Positions 35,867 through 45,861 are shown, counted from the stretch's first letter. The stretch: DNA of 64,000 nucleotides from Microbacterium immunditiarum (GCF_013409785.1 NZ_JACCBV010000001.1:992001-1056000); one strand, 5' to 3'. Made by a program: numbers and translations. Notes: generated from the letters alone by a model not told the origin.

Positions 35867-36832
35867 ATGAGCAGTCTGGGCGAGCTGCGCACGATCGCGC
35901 TGAATGCCCGACGAGGCGGAGCCAGGCCCGACCCGAAGAAGGCCTACCCCGACAACAAGGCGGGGTACCTGTTCCTGCTGCCCTGGTTCGCGGGACTGCT
36001 GCTTCTCGGGATCGGCCCGATGGCCGCGTCGTTGTACCTGTCGCTGACCGACTACAACGTGCTGCATCCGCCGTTCATCAACCCACCCGACTTCGTGTGG
36101 TTCGAGAACTACATCGAGATGTTCCAGGATCCGAAGTTCTGGAACGCATTCCGCGTGACCGTCGAGTACGTGCTCGTCTCGGTGCCTCTGCAGCTCGCGT
36201 TCGCGCTCGCCCTCGCGCTGCTGCTCGATCGCGGAATGCGGGGCCTCGCGTTCTACCGCTCCGCGTTCTACCTGCCGAGCCTCCTCGGCGGCTCGGTGGC
36301 CGTCGCGATCCTCTGGCGTCAGGTCTTCGCGAAGGACGGCATCTTCAACGGGTTCCTCGGGTGGTTCGGGTTCACCGACCTGCCGGGATGGATCGGGCAT
36401 CCGGATTTCGCGCTGTGGACGATCATCGTGCTCCACATCTGGACCTTCGGATCGCCCATGGTGATCTTCCTCGCGGGGCTCCGGCAGATCCCCGACATGT
36501 ACTACGAGGCCGCCGAGATGGACGGCGCGGGTCGCCTGCGGCGGTTCTTCTCGATCACGATCCCGCTGCTGACCCCGATCATCTTCTTCAACCTCGTGCT
36601 GCAGATCATCTTCGCGTTCCAGACGTTCACGCAGGCGTACGTGGTCTCGGGCGGAACGGGCGGACCCGCCGACTCGACGATGTTCTACACGCTGTTCCTC
36701 TACCGCACGGGCTGGATCAACTACGACATGGGTACCGCGAGCGCGATGGCGTGGTTCCTGCTGATCGTGATCGGCGTGTTCACGGCGTTCAATTTCTGGT
36801 TCTCGAAGTTCTGGGTGTTCTATGACGACTGA
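35867..36832 (+). CDS. Sugar ABC transporter permease (MalF-like)
   Basis: A 321-residue CUT1 permease with six helices. LPWFAGLLLLGIGPMAASLYLSL (helix 1) and the EAA loop YYEAAEMDGAGRLRRFFSITIPLL are diagnostic. GAGGAGG precedes ATG 35867. It overlaps the MalG-like gene by 11 bp. No ATPase gene is in the locus, so it probably uses a shared MsiK-type ATPase encoded elsewhere, as is common in actinobacteria. Confidence 0.93.
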   Translation: MSSLGELRTIALNARRGGARPDPKKAYPDNKAGYLFLLPWFAGLLLLGIGPMAASLYLSLTDYNVLHPPFINPPDFVWFENYIEMFQDPKFWNAFRVTVEYVLVSVPLQLAFALALALLLDRGMRGLAFYRSAFYLPSLLGGSVAVAILWRQVFAKDGIFNGFLGWFGFTDLPGWIGHPDFALWTIIVLHIWTFGSPMVIFLAGLRQIPDMYYEAAEMDGAGRLRRFFSITIPLLTPIIFFNLVLQIIFAFQTFTQAYVVSGGTGGPADSTMFYTLFLYRTGWINYDMGTASAMAWFLLIVIGVFTAFNFWFSKFWVFYDD

Positions 36833-37730
36833 AGCCGCGCCCGCACTGGCGACCGAACTCATCACGACCGGCACGGCCGAGGGCCGACGACGCCGTCCCC
36901 GTCGCGCGACGCTCAAGTCCGCGGTGAAGCACATCCTGCTCATCGGGGTCTCGCTGCTGATGCTGTATCCGCTGATCTGGCTCGTCGTGTCCAGCCTCAA
37001 GCCGAACGACGAGATCTTCCGCGACCTCAGCATCTTCACGACCGACCTGACGCTCGAGAACTACATCAGCGGGTGGAACGACCTGCAGGCGCCGTTCGGC
37101 CTGTACCTCGCCAACTCGATGGTGATCTCGGTCGGGGCGATCATCGGCAACCTGATCTCGTGCTCGCTCGCGGCGTACGCGTTCGCGCGACTGCGGTTCC
37201 GCGGCCGCAATCTCTGGTTCGCGGTCATGCTGCTCGGCATCATGCTGCCGTTCCAGGTGGTGCTGATCCCGCAGTTCGTGATCTTCCAGCAGCTCGGCTG
37301 GCTCAACACGTTCCTGCCGCTCATCGTGCCGAAGTTCCTCGCGACGGACGCGTTCTTCATCTTCCTGATGGTCCAGTTCATCCGCGCGCTCCCGACCGAG
37401 ATCTTCGAGGCCGCCAAGATCGACGGCGCCGGGCACCTGCGCATGTTCGGCCAGATCACGCTGCCGCTGATGATCCCGGCGCTCGCGACGACCGCGATCT
37501 TCACGTTCATCTGGACGTGGGGCGACTTCTTCGGGCCGCTCATCTACCTGCGTGAGCCGGGCATGTTCCCTGCGCAGGTGGCGCTCAAGGGCTTCATCGA
37601 CGCGCAGGAGGCCTCGAACTTCGGGGCGATGTTCGCGATGTCGGTCGCCTCGCTCCTGCCCCTGTTCATCGTCTTCCTCGTCGGCCAGCGATTCCTGCTG
37701 CGCGGGTTCGCGACGACGGGGATCAAATGA
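36822..37730 (+). CDS. Sugar ABC transporter permease (MalG-like)
   Basis: A 302-residue CUT1 permease. The N-terminal tail is Arg-rich and the EAA loop is IFEAAKIDGAGHLRMFGQITLPLM. It pairs with the MalF-like protein to form the channel. The oxidoreductase gene follows 61 bp later. Confidence 0.93.
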   Translation: MTTEAAPALATELITTGTAEGRRRRPRRATLKSAVKHILLIGVSLLMLYPLIWLVVSSLKPNDEIFRDLSIFTTDLTLENYISGWNDLQAPFGLYLANSMVISVGAIIGNLISCSLAAYAFARLRFRGRNLWFAVMLLGIMLPFQVVLIPQFVIFQQLGWLNTFLPLIVPKFLATDAFFIFLMVQFIRALPTEIFEAAKIDGAGHLRMFGQITLPLMIPALATTAIFTFIWTWGDFFGPLIYLREPGMFPAQVALKGFIDAQEASNFGAMFAMSVASLLPLFIVFLVGQRFLLRGFATTGIK

Positions 37731-37791
37731 TCCGGATGCCGCAACCGGCGTCCGCCCGACTTCACACCGAGAGTCCACCCGAGAGAGAGTC

Positions 37792-39150
37792 ATGACCACC
37801 CGCATCCGCTATGCCCTCGTCGGCACGGGGTCGCGCGCGCAGATGTACCTCGACGCAATCACCGGCGCGCACTCCGACGTCGCCGAGCTCGTCGCGTGGG
37901 GCGACACGAATCCCGGCCGCCTCGACTGGTACGAGGAGCGCCTCACGGCCGCCGGTGCGCCCGCCCCCGCGCGCTTCGCGCCCGACGGGCTCGGTGCGGC
38001 GATCGCCGAGCACGACATCGACCGCGTGATCGTCACGTCGCCCGACTTCACGCACGCGGGCTTCGTGGTCGCGGCGCTCGAGGCCGGCGCCGACGCGATC
38101 GTCGAGAAGCCGCTCACGACGAGCGAGGCGGGCGTACGGCAGATCGCCGAGGCCGCCGAGCGCACCGGGCGGTCGGTCACGGTGACGTTCAACTACCGCT
38201 ACTCGCCGCGCAACAGCGCCCTGAAGGAGGTCATCGCGTCCGGCGCGATCGGCCCCGTGACCTCGGTCCACTTCGAGTGGGTGCTCGACACGGCGCACGG
38301 GGCCGACTACTTCCGCCGCTGGCACCGAGACAAGGCGAACTCGGGCGGCCTGCTCATCCACAAAGCGAGCCACCACTTCGACCTGGTCAACTGGTGGATC
38401 GCGGATGCCCCGACTCGCGTCTTCGCGAGCGGCGGGCTGCGCTTCTACGGTTCCGAGAACGCCGCCGCGCGCGGTCTCGGCGAGCGGCCTGCACGGGGAT
38501 CCGACGACTCCCCGTTGCGTGACGCGTTCAGCCTCGATCTGCGCGACGACCCGACGCTCAAGGGCCTGTACTACGACCAGGAGTCGCACGACGGCTACCT
38601 GCGCGACCGCGACGTGTTCGACCCGGGCATCACGATCGAAGACAACCTCGCGCTCGTGGTCGACTACGCACACGGCGCGACGATGTCGTATGCGCTCAAC
38701 GCGCACGCGCCGTGGGAGGGCTACACGGTCGCGGTCAACGGCACCGCGGGCCGCGCCGAGCTGACCGTCGTCGAGCGGGGCGCCGTGCTCCTCGACGCCG
38801 ATGGCAAGGTCGCCGTCGACCCGAGCGCACGTCCCGACGAGGTCGCGCACGAGGACGCGCGGCCGGTGTCGGAGCGCCTCGTCGTCCAGCGCCACTTCGA
38901 GCAGGCGCGCGAGGTCGGGATCCCCGAGGGCACGGGCGGCCATGGCGGCGGCGACGCGGTGCTGCTGCGCGAGGTGTTCGTCGGCCGCACCGAGGATCCG
39001 CTCGGCCGCGCCGCGTCGTGGCTCGACGGCGTGCGCTCGATGGCGGTGGGACTCGCCGGCAACCGGTCGCTCGAGACGGGGCAGCCCGTCCGCACGGCGG
39101 ACCTCGACCTCGGCCCCGCCGCCGCCGCGCTCGAGAGCGAGAGCCGATGA
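37792..39150 (+). CDS. Gfo/Idh/MocA-family oxidoreductase
   Basis: A 452-residue NAD(P)-dependent sugar or sugar-acid oxidoreductase. The Rossmann motif is YALVGTGSRAQM, with the EKPLTTSEAG motif at about residue 105 and the NYRYSPRNSALK active-site strand. It is longer than the usual 330-380 residues because of an insert around residues 225-270. It starts 61 bp after the permease and ends in ATGA overlap with the epimerase-like gene. It may oxidise the sugar unit released after import. Confidence 0.88.
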   Translation: MTTRIRYALVGTGSRAQMYLDAITGAHSDVAELVAWGDTNPGRLDWYEERLTAAGAPAPARFAPDGLGAAIAEHDIDRVIVTSPDFTHAGFVVAALEAGADAIVEKPLTTSEAGVRQIAEAAERTGRSVTVTFNYRYSPRNSALKEVIASGAIGPVTSVHFEWVLDTAHGADYFRRWHRDKANSGGLLIHKASHHFDLVNWWIADAPTRVFASGGLRFYGSENAAARGLGERPARGSDDSPLRDAFSLDLRDDPTLKGLYYDQESHDGYLRDRDVFDPGITIEDNLALVVDYAHGATMSYALNAHAPWEGYTVAVNGTAGRAELTVVERGAVLLDADGKVAVDPSARPDEVAHEDARPVSERLVVQRHFEQAREVGIPEGTGGHGGGDAVLLREVFVGRTEDPLGRAASWLDGVRSMAVGLAGNRSLETGQPVRTADLDLGPAAAALESESR

Positions 39151-40085
39151 GCCGCATCCTGGTCACCGGAGGCGCCGGCCGGCTCGGCCGCAGCGTCGTC
39201 GCGGTGCTCGCCGATGCGGGGCATGACGTCGTGTCGGTCGATCGCGTCGAGGTGCCCGGGCTTCGGGCGGTGCAGGTCGTGCACGAGCTGACGGATGCCT
39301 CGGCCGCCGCCGCCCTGTTCCAGGAGCACCGCCCCGAAGCCGTCGTGCACCTCGCGGGCATCGCGGTTCCGTTCAGTGCTCCCGACGAGGTGACGTTCCG
39401 CACGAACACATCGCTCGCGGTCGCCGTGATCGCGGGTGCCCGCGAAGCGGGCGTCGGAGCAGTGCTCATCTCGAGCAGCCCGACCGTGATCGGCTACGGC
39501 GCGCCCGCGGGGTGGACGCCTTCCGCGCTGCCGATCGACGAGACGCACCCTGTCGCGCCCTGGAACGCATACGCGGCGGCGAAGGTCGCGATCGAAGAGC
39601 TCGTGCAGGCGGCCGTCCGCGCGGACACGCCGCTGCGGCTGGGCCTGTTCCGCCCGTGTTACGTCGTCTCGCCCGAGGAATGGGAGGGAGCGCCCACCCA
39701 GCAGGGCCACACGATCGCCGACCGCCTCGACGATCCGTCGCTCGCGGCGGTGTCGCTGTTCAACTACGTCGACGCGCGCGACGCGGGTGAGTTCGTGCTC
39801 GCGTGGCTCGCGCGGGCCGACGCCGCGCCGAACGGATCGGTGTTCTTCGTCGGCGCCCAGGACTCGCTCGTGCGCGAGCCGGTGGGCCCCGCCCTCGCGA
39901 AGCACGTGCCCGAGACGGCCGGCCTCGCGACGGCCCTCGGACCGAGCGACCCCGTGTTCTCGAGCGCGAAGGCCGAGCGACTGCTCGGGTGGCGCGCTCG
40001 CCGCTCGTGGCGCACCGAGCTCGTGACCCCACCCGAGGCCCACGCGCGCAAGGCCGCCCCCGTGACAGGAGAGACCGTTGCCTGA
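39147..40085 (+). CDS. NAD-dependent epimerase/dehydratase-family protein, possible uronate dehydrogenase
   Basis: A 312-residue extended SDR. The cofactor motif is LVTGGAGRLGRSV, the active-site pair is YAAAK (about residues 147-151) and LISSSPTVIGYG carries the Ser. In this operon a dehydratase of 5-dehydro-4-deoxyglucarate and a ketoglutarate semialdehyde dehydrogenase follow, so oxidation of a uronate to an aldarolactone is a reasonable role. Uronate dehydrogenases are usually shorter (~265 residues), so this is inference. Confidence 0.8.
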   Translation: MSRILVTGGAGRLGRSVVAVLADAGHDVVSVDRVEVPGLRAVQVVHELTDASAAAALFQEHRPEAVVHLAGIAVPFSAPDEVTFRTNTSLAVAVIAGAREAGVGAVLISSSPTVIGYGAPAGWTPSALPIDETHPVAPWNAYAAAKVAIEELVQAAVRADTPLRLGLFRPCYVVSPEEWEGAPTQQGHTIADRLDDPSLAAVSLFNYVDARDAGEFVLAWLARADAAPNGSVFFVGAQDSLVREPVGPALAKHVPETAGLATALGPSDPVFSSAKAERLLGWRARRSWRTELVTPPEAHARKAAPVTGETVA

Positions 40086-40992
40086 CAAGACCTTCGCCGA
40101 GGGCGTGCTGTTCTTCCCCGTGACGCCGTTCGACGCATCCGATCGCCCCGACCTCGACGTGCTGGCGACGCACGTGTCGTCCGGCGTCGATGCGGGAGCC
40201 GCCGGTGTCTTCGCCGCGTGCGGTACAGGCGAGTTCCACGCGCTGTCGGTCGGCGAGTACCGCGACGTCGTGGCGGCGTCGGTCGCCGCGGTCGGCGGGC
40301 GCGTGCCGGTCTACACCGGTGCAGGCGGACCCCTCGGCCACGCGCGCGAGGTCGCGAAGGCTGCGGCGGATGCGGGGGCCGACGGCCTGCTCGTCATGCC
40401 GCCGTACCTCGTGCAGGGGCCGCAGCACGGACTTGTCGCGTACGTCGAGGCGATCGCGGCGGCGACCGACCTGCCGCTCGTGGTCTACCACCGCGCGAAC
40501 ATGCAGCTGTCCGAGGCGACCGCCGATCGGATCGTGACCCTTCCGTCGGTCGTCGGCATCAAGGACGGCGTCGGCGACATCGCGCTCATTCAGCGGTTCG
40601 TGCTCGCCGCGGCGCGGGCCGGCCGCGACCTGGAGTTCTTCAACGGGCTCCTCACCGCCGAGCTCAGCCAGGGCGCCTACCGCGCGATCGGCGTGCCGCG
40701 CTACTCGTCGGCGGCGTTCGCGATGGCGCCCGACATCGCGATGGCGTTCTTCGACGCATACCGCGACGGCGACGACGAGCGGCAGCGGATGCTCCTCGAC
40801 GGGTTCTACGTGCCGCTCGTGCGCCTGCGCGATGAGACCCCCGGCTTCGCGGTGTCGCTCATCAAAGCGGGGCTGCGCCTCGGGGGCGTCGACGTCGGGT
40901 CCGTGCGTCCGCCGCTCGCCGACCCGACGTCCGAGCAGGAGGAGCGCCTGCGGGCCCTCCTCGAGCATGGCCGGGAGCTCATCGCGCGATGA
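40078..40992 (+). CDS. kdgD: 5-dehydro-4-deoxyglucarate dehydratase
   Basis: A 304-residue member of the dihydrodipicolinate synthase superfamily. It decarboxylates and dehydrates 5-dehydro-4-deoxyglucarate to 2,5-dioxopentanoate. The Schiff-base Lys is in VVGIKDGVGD, a sequence typical of this enzyme, and the catalytic Tyr is in LVVYHRAN. A TTG start at 40078, preceded by AGGAGA and overlapping the previous stop, fits the TIM-barrel N-terminus (PDKTFAEGVLFFPVTPF). Confidence 0.88.
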   Translation: MPDKTFAEGVLFFPVTPFDASDRPDLDVLATHVSSGVDAGAAGVFAACGTGEFHALSVGEYRDVVAASVAAVGGRVPVYTGAGGPLGHAREVAKAAADAGADGLLVMPPYLVQGPQHGLVAYVEAIAAATDLPLVVYHRANMQLSEATADRIVTLPSVVGIKDGVGDIALIQRFVLAAARAGRDLEFFNGLLTAELSQGAYRAIGVPRYSSAAFAMAPDIAMAFFDAYRDGDDERQRMLLDGFYVPLVRLRDETPGFAVSLIKAGLRLGGVDVGSVRPPLADPTSEQEERLRALLEHGRELIAR

Positions 40993-42065
40993 CCCACGCG
41001 ACCGCTGCACCGCCGATCGACCGCGTCGAGACTCGGCTGCTGACTCTTCCGCTCCGGCGCCCATGGGGGCATGATGTGACGGACGTCCGGGTCGTGTACG
41101 TCTCCGTGACCGACGCCGATGGAGCCACAGGGCACGGCTTCTCCTGGACCCCGTCGATCGGCGGCACCGCCGTGCGCGCGATGATCGACACCGACCTCGT
41201 CGCGTTCGCGATCGGCCGTCCCGCCGCGCCGACGTGGTGGGACGACGCGTGGCGCCACCTGCACGAAGCGGGCGGCGGAGGCGTCACGACGATCGCGCTC
41301 GCGGGGCTCGACCTCGCGCTGTGGGACCTCGTGGGGCGGCGCGCGGGCCAGAGCATCACGGATCTCCTCGGTCGCCGCCACGAGACGCTCGAGGCGTACG
41401 GCAGCGGCGTCAACCTGCACTATCCGCTCGACGAGCTCGTCGCCCAGGCCCAGCGGTGGGTCGAGGCGGGCTTCGGGGGTGTCAAGGTCAAGGTCGGCAG
41501 GCCCGATCTCGCGGAAGACGTCGACCGCCTCGCAGCTGTGCGCGAGGTCATCGGCCCCGACCGCGCCCTCATGGTCGACGCGAACCAGCGGTGGGCGCTC
41601 GACCGGGCTGTCGCCGCGGTCGAGGCTCTCGGTCCGATCGGCATCGCGTGGCTCGAGGAGCCGCTGCGCGCCGACGACCTCGCCGGCCACGTCGCGCTGC
41701 GCCGCGAGACCGGCGTGCGCATCGCGGTCGGCGAGAATCTGCACACGGAGTACCGCTTCCGCGAATTCCTCGAGGCGGATGCGGCACAGGTGCTGCAGCC
41801 GAACATCGTGCGCGTCGGCGGCATCACGCCGGCCCTGCGCATCGCGCGTGCGGTCCAGGACGCCGGCGCCGAGCTCGCGTTCCACCTGCTTCCCGAGCTG
41901 TCCGCGCCGGTCGCGTTCAGCCTCGGCACCGCGACCCGCGTCGAGGTCGTCGAGGACGCGCTGTTCACCGACCTGGGCGCGCTCGCCGCGCCGACGGGGC
42001 TCGTCGTCACCGACGGCCGCGTCGGGGGCGAGCCGACCACCGGGCTCGGCATCCGGTTCCGCTGA
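40989..42065 (+). CDS. Enolase-superfamily (mandelate racemase-like) enzyme
   Basis: A 358-residue enolase-superfamily protein. The KxK acid/base motif is in GGVKVKVG (about residues 160-167). Metal ligands are in LMVDANQRW (Asp), IAWLEEPL (Glu) and IAVGENLH (Glu). Close members are galactarate, glucarate or aldonate dehydratases and aldarolactone cycloisomerases. With kdgD before it and the semialdehyde dehydrogenase after it, it should feed 5-dehydro-4-deoxyglucarate. It starts by ATGA overlap. Confidence 0.88.
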   Translation: MTHATAAPPIDRVETRLLTLPLRRPWGHDVTDVRVVYVSVTDADGATGHGFSWTPSIGGTAVRAMIDTDLVAFAIGRPAAPTWWDDAWRHLHEAGGGGVTTIALAGLDLALWDLVGRRAGQSITDLLGRRHETLEAYGSGVNLHYPLDELVAQAQRWVEAGFGGVKVKVGRPDLAEDVDRLAAVREVIGPDRALMVDANQRWALDRAVAAVEALGPIGIAWLEEPLRADDLAGHVALRRETGVRIAVGENLHTEYRFREFLEADAAQVLQPNIVRVGGITPALRIARAVQDAGAELAFHLLPELSAPVAFSLGTATRVEVVEDALFTDLGALAAPTGLVVTDGRVGGEPTTGLGIRFR

Positions 42066-42095
42066 CCGGCCCCACTGACTTCGAAGGAGGATCGC

Positions 42096-43547
42096 ATGAC
42101 CGACTCGACCCCCGCAGACGTCGACCGCATCGCCTCGGCGGCCGCAGAGGCGTTCACGGTGACAGTGGCGTCGACCGACGCCGAGCGCGCCGCGTGGCTG
42201 CGCGCCGTCGCCGACGAGCTCGACGCGAACGTCGACGAGCTCGTCGCGATCGCCGACCGCGAGACCGCGCTCGGTGAGACGCGCCTGCGCGGCGAAGTGG
42301 CCCGCACGACCGGGCAGCTCCGCCTCTTCGCGACGGTCGTCGAGGAGGGCTCGTACCTCGAGGCCATCATCGATCACGCAGTGCCGGATGCCGCGCCCCC
42401 GCGCCCCGATCTGCGCCGGCTGCTGCGGCCGATCGGTCCCGTGGCGGTCTTCGCGGCGTCGAACTTCCCGTTCGCGTTCTCGGTCGCCGGGGGCGACACC
42501 GCGTCGGCGCTCGCGGTCGGGTGCCCGGTCATCGTGAAGGGGCACTCGGGGCACCCCGAGCTGTCGCGCCGCACCGCTGCTCTCGTGGGGCAAGCGCTGA
42601 AGCGAGCGGGCGCCCCCGCCGGCGTCTTCGCGCTCATCGAGGGCCGCCAGGCCGGAGTCGCGCTCATCGAGCATCCGGCCATCGCCGCCGGTTCGTTCAC
42701 CGGATCGGTCGCGGGCGGGCGAGCCCTCGCCGACCGCGCCGCCGCACGACCGGCACCCATCCCGTTCTTCGGCGAGCTCGGCTCGATCAACCCGGTCGTC
42801 GTGACCGAGGCCGCGGATGCCGCGCGCGGTGGCGCGCTCGCGCAGGGCCTCGCGGGGTCGTTCCAGCTCGGGTCGGGGCAGTTCTGCACCAAGCCCGGCC
42901 TCGTGTTCGTTCCCGAGGGGTCCGTCGTGGAGTCGGCGCTGCCCGCGCATGTCGGTCCGGCCGCGCACCGCCTGCTGACGGACGCCATCGACCGCGGCTT
43001 CCACCACGGTCTCGAGCACCTCGCGGCTGTGCCGGGCGTCGAGCTCGTCGCGCAGGCGCCGGCGGCAGACGACGGCGTGCCGCAGCCGCTCGTGTACGCG
43101 GTGTCGCTCGACACGTTCGCCACGCACCTCGAGACGCTCTCGGCCGAGGTGTTCGGACCGGTCACGCTCCTCGTGCGCTACGGGTCGGCCGCTGACCTGC
43201 CCGCCGTGCTCTCGCAGCTCGAGGGGAGCCTCACGGCGACGATCCACGCGGAGGACTCCGACGACGTGACCCCCGCGCTCGACGTGCTGGCCGCCCGCGC
43301 CGGTCGCATCCTCTTCTCGGGCTGGCCCACCGGCGTCGCGGTCACGTGGTCGCAGCACCACGGCGGACCTTGGCCCGCGACGACGTCGCAGCACACGTCC
43401 GTCGGGGCGACGGCGGCACGGCGCTTCCAGCGGCCCATCGCCTACCAGGACGCCCCTGAGCGCGTGCTCCCGCCGGCGCTCCTGGACGCGAACCCCCTCC
43501 GGATCCCGCGCCGCGTCGACGGCGTGCTGCAGCTGGCTACGCCCTGA
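42096..43547 (+). CDS. 2-oxoglutarate semialdehyde (2,5-dioxovalerate) dehydrogenase
   Basis: A 483-residue aldehyde dehydrogenase that would oxidise 2,5-dioxopentanoate to 2-oxoglutarate. The catalytic Cys is in GSGQFCTKPG (about residue 266) and the Glu is in FFGELGSINP. AASNFPFAFSVAGGDTASAL is typical of the ketoglutarate semialdehyde class. GAAGGAGG precedes ATG 42096. It completes the pathway into the citric acid cycle. Its last 11 bp overlap the convergent GH43 gene. Confidence 0.9.
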   Translation: MTDSTPADVDRIASAAAEAFTVTVASTDAERAAWLRAVADELDANVDELVAIADRETALGETRLRGEVARTTGQLRLFATVVEEGSYLEAIIDHAVPDAAPPRPDLRRLLRPIGPVAVFAASNFPFAFSVAGGDTASALAVGCPVIVKGHSGHPELSRRTAALVGQALKRAGAPAGVFALIEGRQAGVALIEHPAIAAGSFTGSVAGGRALADRAAARPAPIPFFGELGSINPVVVTEAADAARGGALAQGLAGSFQLGSGQFCTKPGLVFVPEGSVVESALPAHVGPAAHRLLTDAIDRGFHHGLEHLAAVPGVELVAQAPAADDGVPQPLVYAVSLDTFATHLETLSAEVFGPVTLLVRYGSAADLPAVLSQLEGSLTATIHAEDSDDVTPALDVLAARAGRILFSGWPTGVAVTWSQHHGGPWPATTSQHTSVGATAARRFQRPIAYQDAPERVLPPALLDANPLRIPRRVDGVLQLATP

Positions 43548-44412
43548 GCCGAAGACCCTCGGGCGTCTCCTCGAGCGGGAAGAATCTCGCGCGCTCGTCG
43601 GGCGTGCGGTTCGGGGTGTGCAGCGCGAGGAGGAGCCGGCCGGCGGCATCCGCGAAGATCATTCCGTGACCGCCGTCGGCGGGCCACAGCGGCTCGTCCG
43701 ACTGCGTCCACGGACCCTCGATGCGTCCCGACTGCGACGTCGCGACGCCCATCGCGTAGCCCGAGTCGCCGAAGCTGGACCACAGCATGAGCAGCCGCCC
43801 GTCGCGCGTGCGGTGCATCGACGGGCCATCCGTCACGAACACCCGCGGAAACTCCGTGCGATCGATCGACCGCGCCCACCGCGCCTCCGACGCCCGGAAC
43901 AGCAGCCGTGGCTCGCCGACCGTCCCGCGCAGGTCGTCGGTCAGCCGGATCGCGTGCACTTCTCCGTCCCCGACGTCCTTCCACTCGTGGCAGAACACGA
44001 GGTACGGCACGCCGTCCTCGACGTGGAGCGTGCCGTCGAGGCACTCCCATCGGCGCGGAGTCACGGGTTCGGGCGACCACGGCTCATACGGCCCCTGGGG
44101 GCGCTCCGCACGAAGCACCTGAGTGCCCCGTCGCTCACCGGGCGCGGTGAACGTCGCGAACATGTAGAACGCCCCGCGATAGGGGTGCACCTCGGGCGCC
44201 CAGTACTGCGTGTGCGACCAGAAGTCGGGGGCGGGCCGGAACGCCGGCGCCGGCCCGTGCCACTCATCGAGATCGGTGCTCCAGTACGTGTCGAACCCCG
44301 TCGCGGGGCCCGTCCAGATGTCTTCGTCGGTGCTCCCGAAGAGGTGGTATCGACCCTCGTCGGGGTCGTACAGCACGAATGGGTCGCGGATCTGGATCTC
44401 GTCGAGTCGCAA
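43537..44412 (-). CDS. Glycoside hydrolase family 43-like protein
   Basis: A 291-residue five-bladed beta-propeller glycosidase. The catalytic base Asp is in IQIRDPFVLYD near the start. FWSHTQYWAPEVHPYRGAFYMF and LVFCHEWKDVGDGEVHA hold the other acidic residues, the last Glu being the probable acid. Many relatives are arabinofuranosidases or galactosidases. A TTG start at 44412, with GGAG upstream, is chosen because the fold begins right there. No signal peptide is seen. It is the last gene of the rhamnose operon, 10 bp after rhaB. Confidence 0.82.
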   Translation of the reverse strand: MRLDEIQIRDPFVLYDPDEGRYHLFGSTDEDIWTGPATGFDTYWSTDLDEWHGPAPAFRPAPDFWSHTQYWAPEVHPYRGAFYMFATFTAPGERRGTQVLRAERPQGPYEPWSPEPVTPRRWECLDGTLHVEDGVPYLVFCHEWKDVGDGEVHAIRLTDDLRGTVGEPRLLFRASEARWARSIDRTEFPRVFVTDGPSMHRTRDGRLLMLWSSFGDSGYAMGVATSQSGRIEGPWTQSDEPLWPADGGHGMIFADAAGRLLLALHTPNRTPDERARFFPLEETPEGLRLRA

Positions 44413-44422
44413 GGGATCTCCG

Positions 44423-45847
44423 TTACGTGCGGGCCGGCGCGGGTTCGTAGCGGACGAGAGGGACGGATGCCGCCACCGCCGCCCGCAGCGTCTCGAGTGT
44501 GGCATCCGGGCCGAACCAGCCGTGTGCACGTGCCTGCACCAGCACGTTCCCGAGCGCGGTCGCCTCGACCGGGCCCGCCAGCACGGGCAATCCGGACCGG
44601 TCGGCGGTCGCCTGGCACAGCAGCCGGTTGAGCGAACCGCCGCCCACGATGTGCACGACGTCGAGGTGTCGGCCGGTGACCCGGGCGACCGTCGTGAGGG
44701 CGTCCGCGAACGCGACGGCGATGCTCTCGACGATCGTGCGGACGAACGCCGCGCGCGACTCCGGCACGGAAGAGCCGCTCCCGCGCAGCACTGCCGCGAT
44801 ACGCGCGGGCATGTCGCCGGGTGCCGAGAGGCGCGGGTCGTTCGCGTCGAACAGAGCGAACTCACCGTCGACGGCGGATGCCTCGTCGAGCAGCTCGCCC
44901 AGGTCGAGCGGCGAGCCGTCCTGCTCCGCCCACGCGCTGACGGTCTCGGTGAGCAGCCACAGACCCGTGACGTTGTGGAGGAAGCGGATGCGGCCGTCGA
45001 CGCCGCCCTCGTTGGTGAAGAGCGCTTCGCGCGCCGCATCCGTCACCACGGGCTCGTCGAGCTCGACGCCCACCAGCCCCCACGTGCCGCACGAGATGTA
45101 GGCCGCGCTCGGCGACGCGAGCGGGACCGCGACGACCGCGGACGCGGTGTCGTGCGAGCCGACCGCGACGACCTCGAGCGGGGCGCCGATGCGCTCGAGC
45201 GCCTCACCGCGCACGGCGCCGAGACTCGCGCCCGGATCGACGAGCGGCGGCAGCGCCGACCGCGGCACCCCGAGGCGCTGGGCCAGCTCGGTGTCCCACT
45301 CGCGCGTGCGCACGTCGAGCAGCCCCGTCGTCGAGGCGTTCGTGCGCTCGGCGACGCGGACCCCAGTCAGGAGGAACGCGATGAGGTCGGGGATGAGGAG
45401 CGCGGCATCCGCTTCGCGCGACTGTGCGTCGACCGCGTACTGGTAGAGCGTGTTGAACGGCAGGAACTGCAGCCCGTTGCGGCGGTACAGCTCGTCGAAC
45501 GGCACGACTGCGTGCACGGCCTCGACTCCGGCGGCCGTGCGCTCGTCGCGGTAGTGGAACGGCGCGTCGAGCAGCTCGTCGCCCCGCAGCAGTCCGTAGT
45601 CGACAGCCCACGAGTCGATCCCGATGCTCGCGATGCCCGGCTCGCGCCGCACCGCTTCGGCGAGTCCCGCGAGGATGTGGTCATACAGCGCCGCGAAGTC
45701 CCATCGCAGCGAGCCGTCGGCGGCTGTGACGGGTCCGTTCGGGAAGCGCGCGACCTGCTCCAGGCGTACCGCGCCGTCGGCGACGTACCCGAGCATGACG
45801 CGCCCGCTCGTCGCCCCGAGGTCGACTGCTGCGACGACGCCGCTCAC
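44423..45847 (-). CDS. rhaB: Rhamnulokinase
   Basis: A 474-residue FGGY-family kinase that phosphorylates L-rhamnulose with ATP. The ATPase motif is AAVDLGATSGRVML, and IGIDSWAVDYGLL and VHIVGGGSLNRLLCQATAD are characteristic of RhaB. GTG 45847 gives MSGVVAAVDLG. It lies 115 bp after the aldolase/dehydrogenase gene, and that gap holds an 84-bp palindrome. Confidence 0.93.
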   Translation of the reverse strand: MSGVVAAVDLGATSGRVMLGYVADGAVRLEQVARFPNGPVTAADGSLRWDFAALYDHILAGLAEAVRREPGIASIGIDSWAVDYGLLRGDELLDAPFHYRDERTAAGVEAVHAVVPFDELYRRNGLQFLPFNTLYQYAVDAQSREADAALLIPDLIAFLLTGVRVAERTNASTTGLLDVRTREWDTELAQRLGVPRSALPPLVDPGASLGAVRGEALERIGAPLEVVAVGSHDTASAVVAVPLASPSAAYISCGTWGLVGVELDEPVVTDAAREALFTNEGGVDGRIRFLHNVTGLWLLTETVSAWAEQDGSPLDLGELLDEASAVDGEFALFDANDPRLSAPGDMPARIAAVLRGSGSSVPESRAAFVRTIVESIAVAFADALTTVARVTGRHLDVVHIVGGGSLNRLLCQATADRSGLPVLAGPVEATALGNVLVQARAHGWFGPDATLETLRAAVAASVPLVRYEPAPART

Positions 45848-45861
45848 ACCCCGCACCCGTT

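Noticed and set aside
40806..43649. 947-codon minus-strand open frame opposite the uronate enzymes
   Set aside because: A composition artefact of GC-rich codons; the plus strand encodes three recognisable enzymes with overlaps and ribosome-binding sites.
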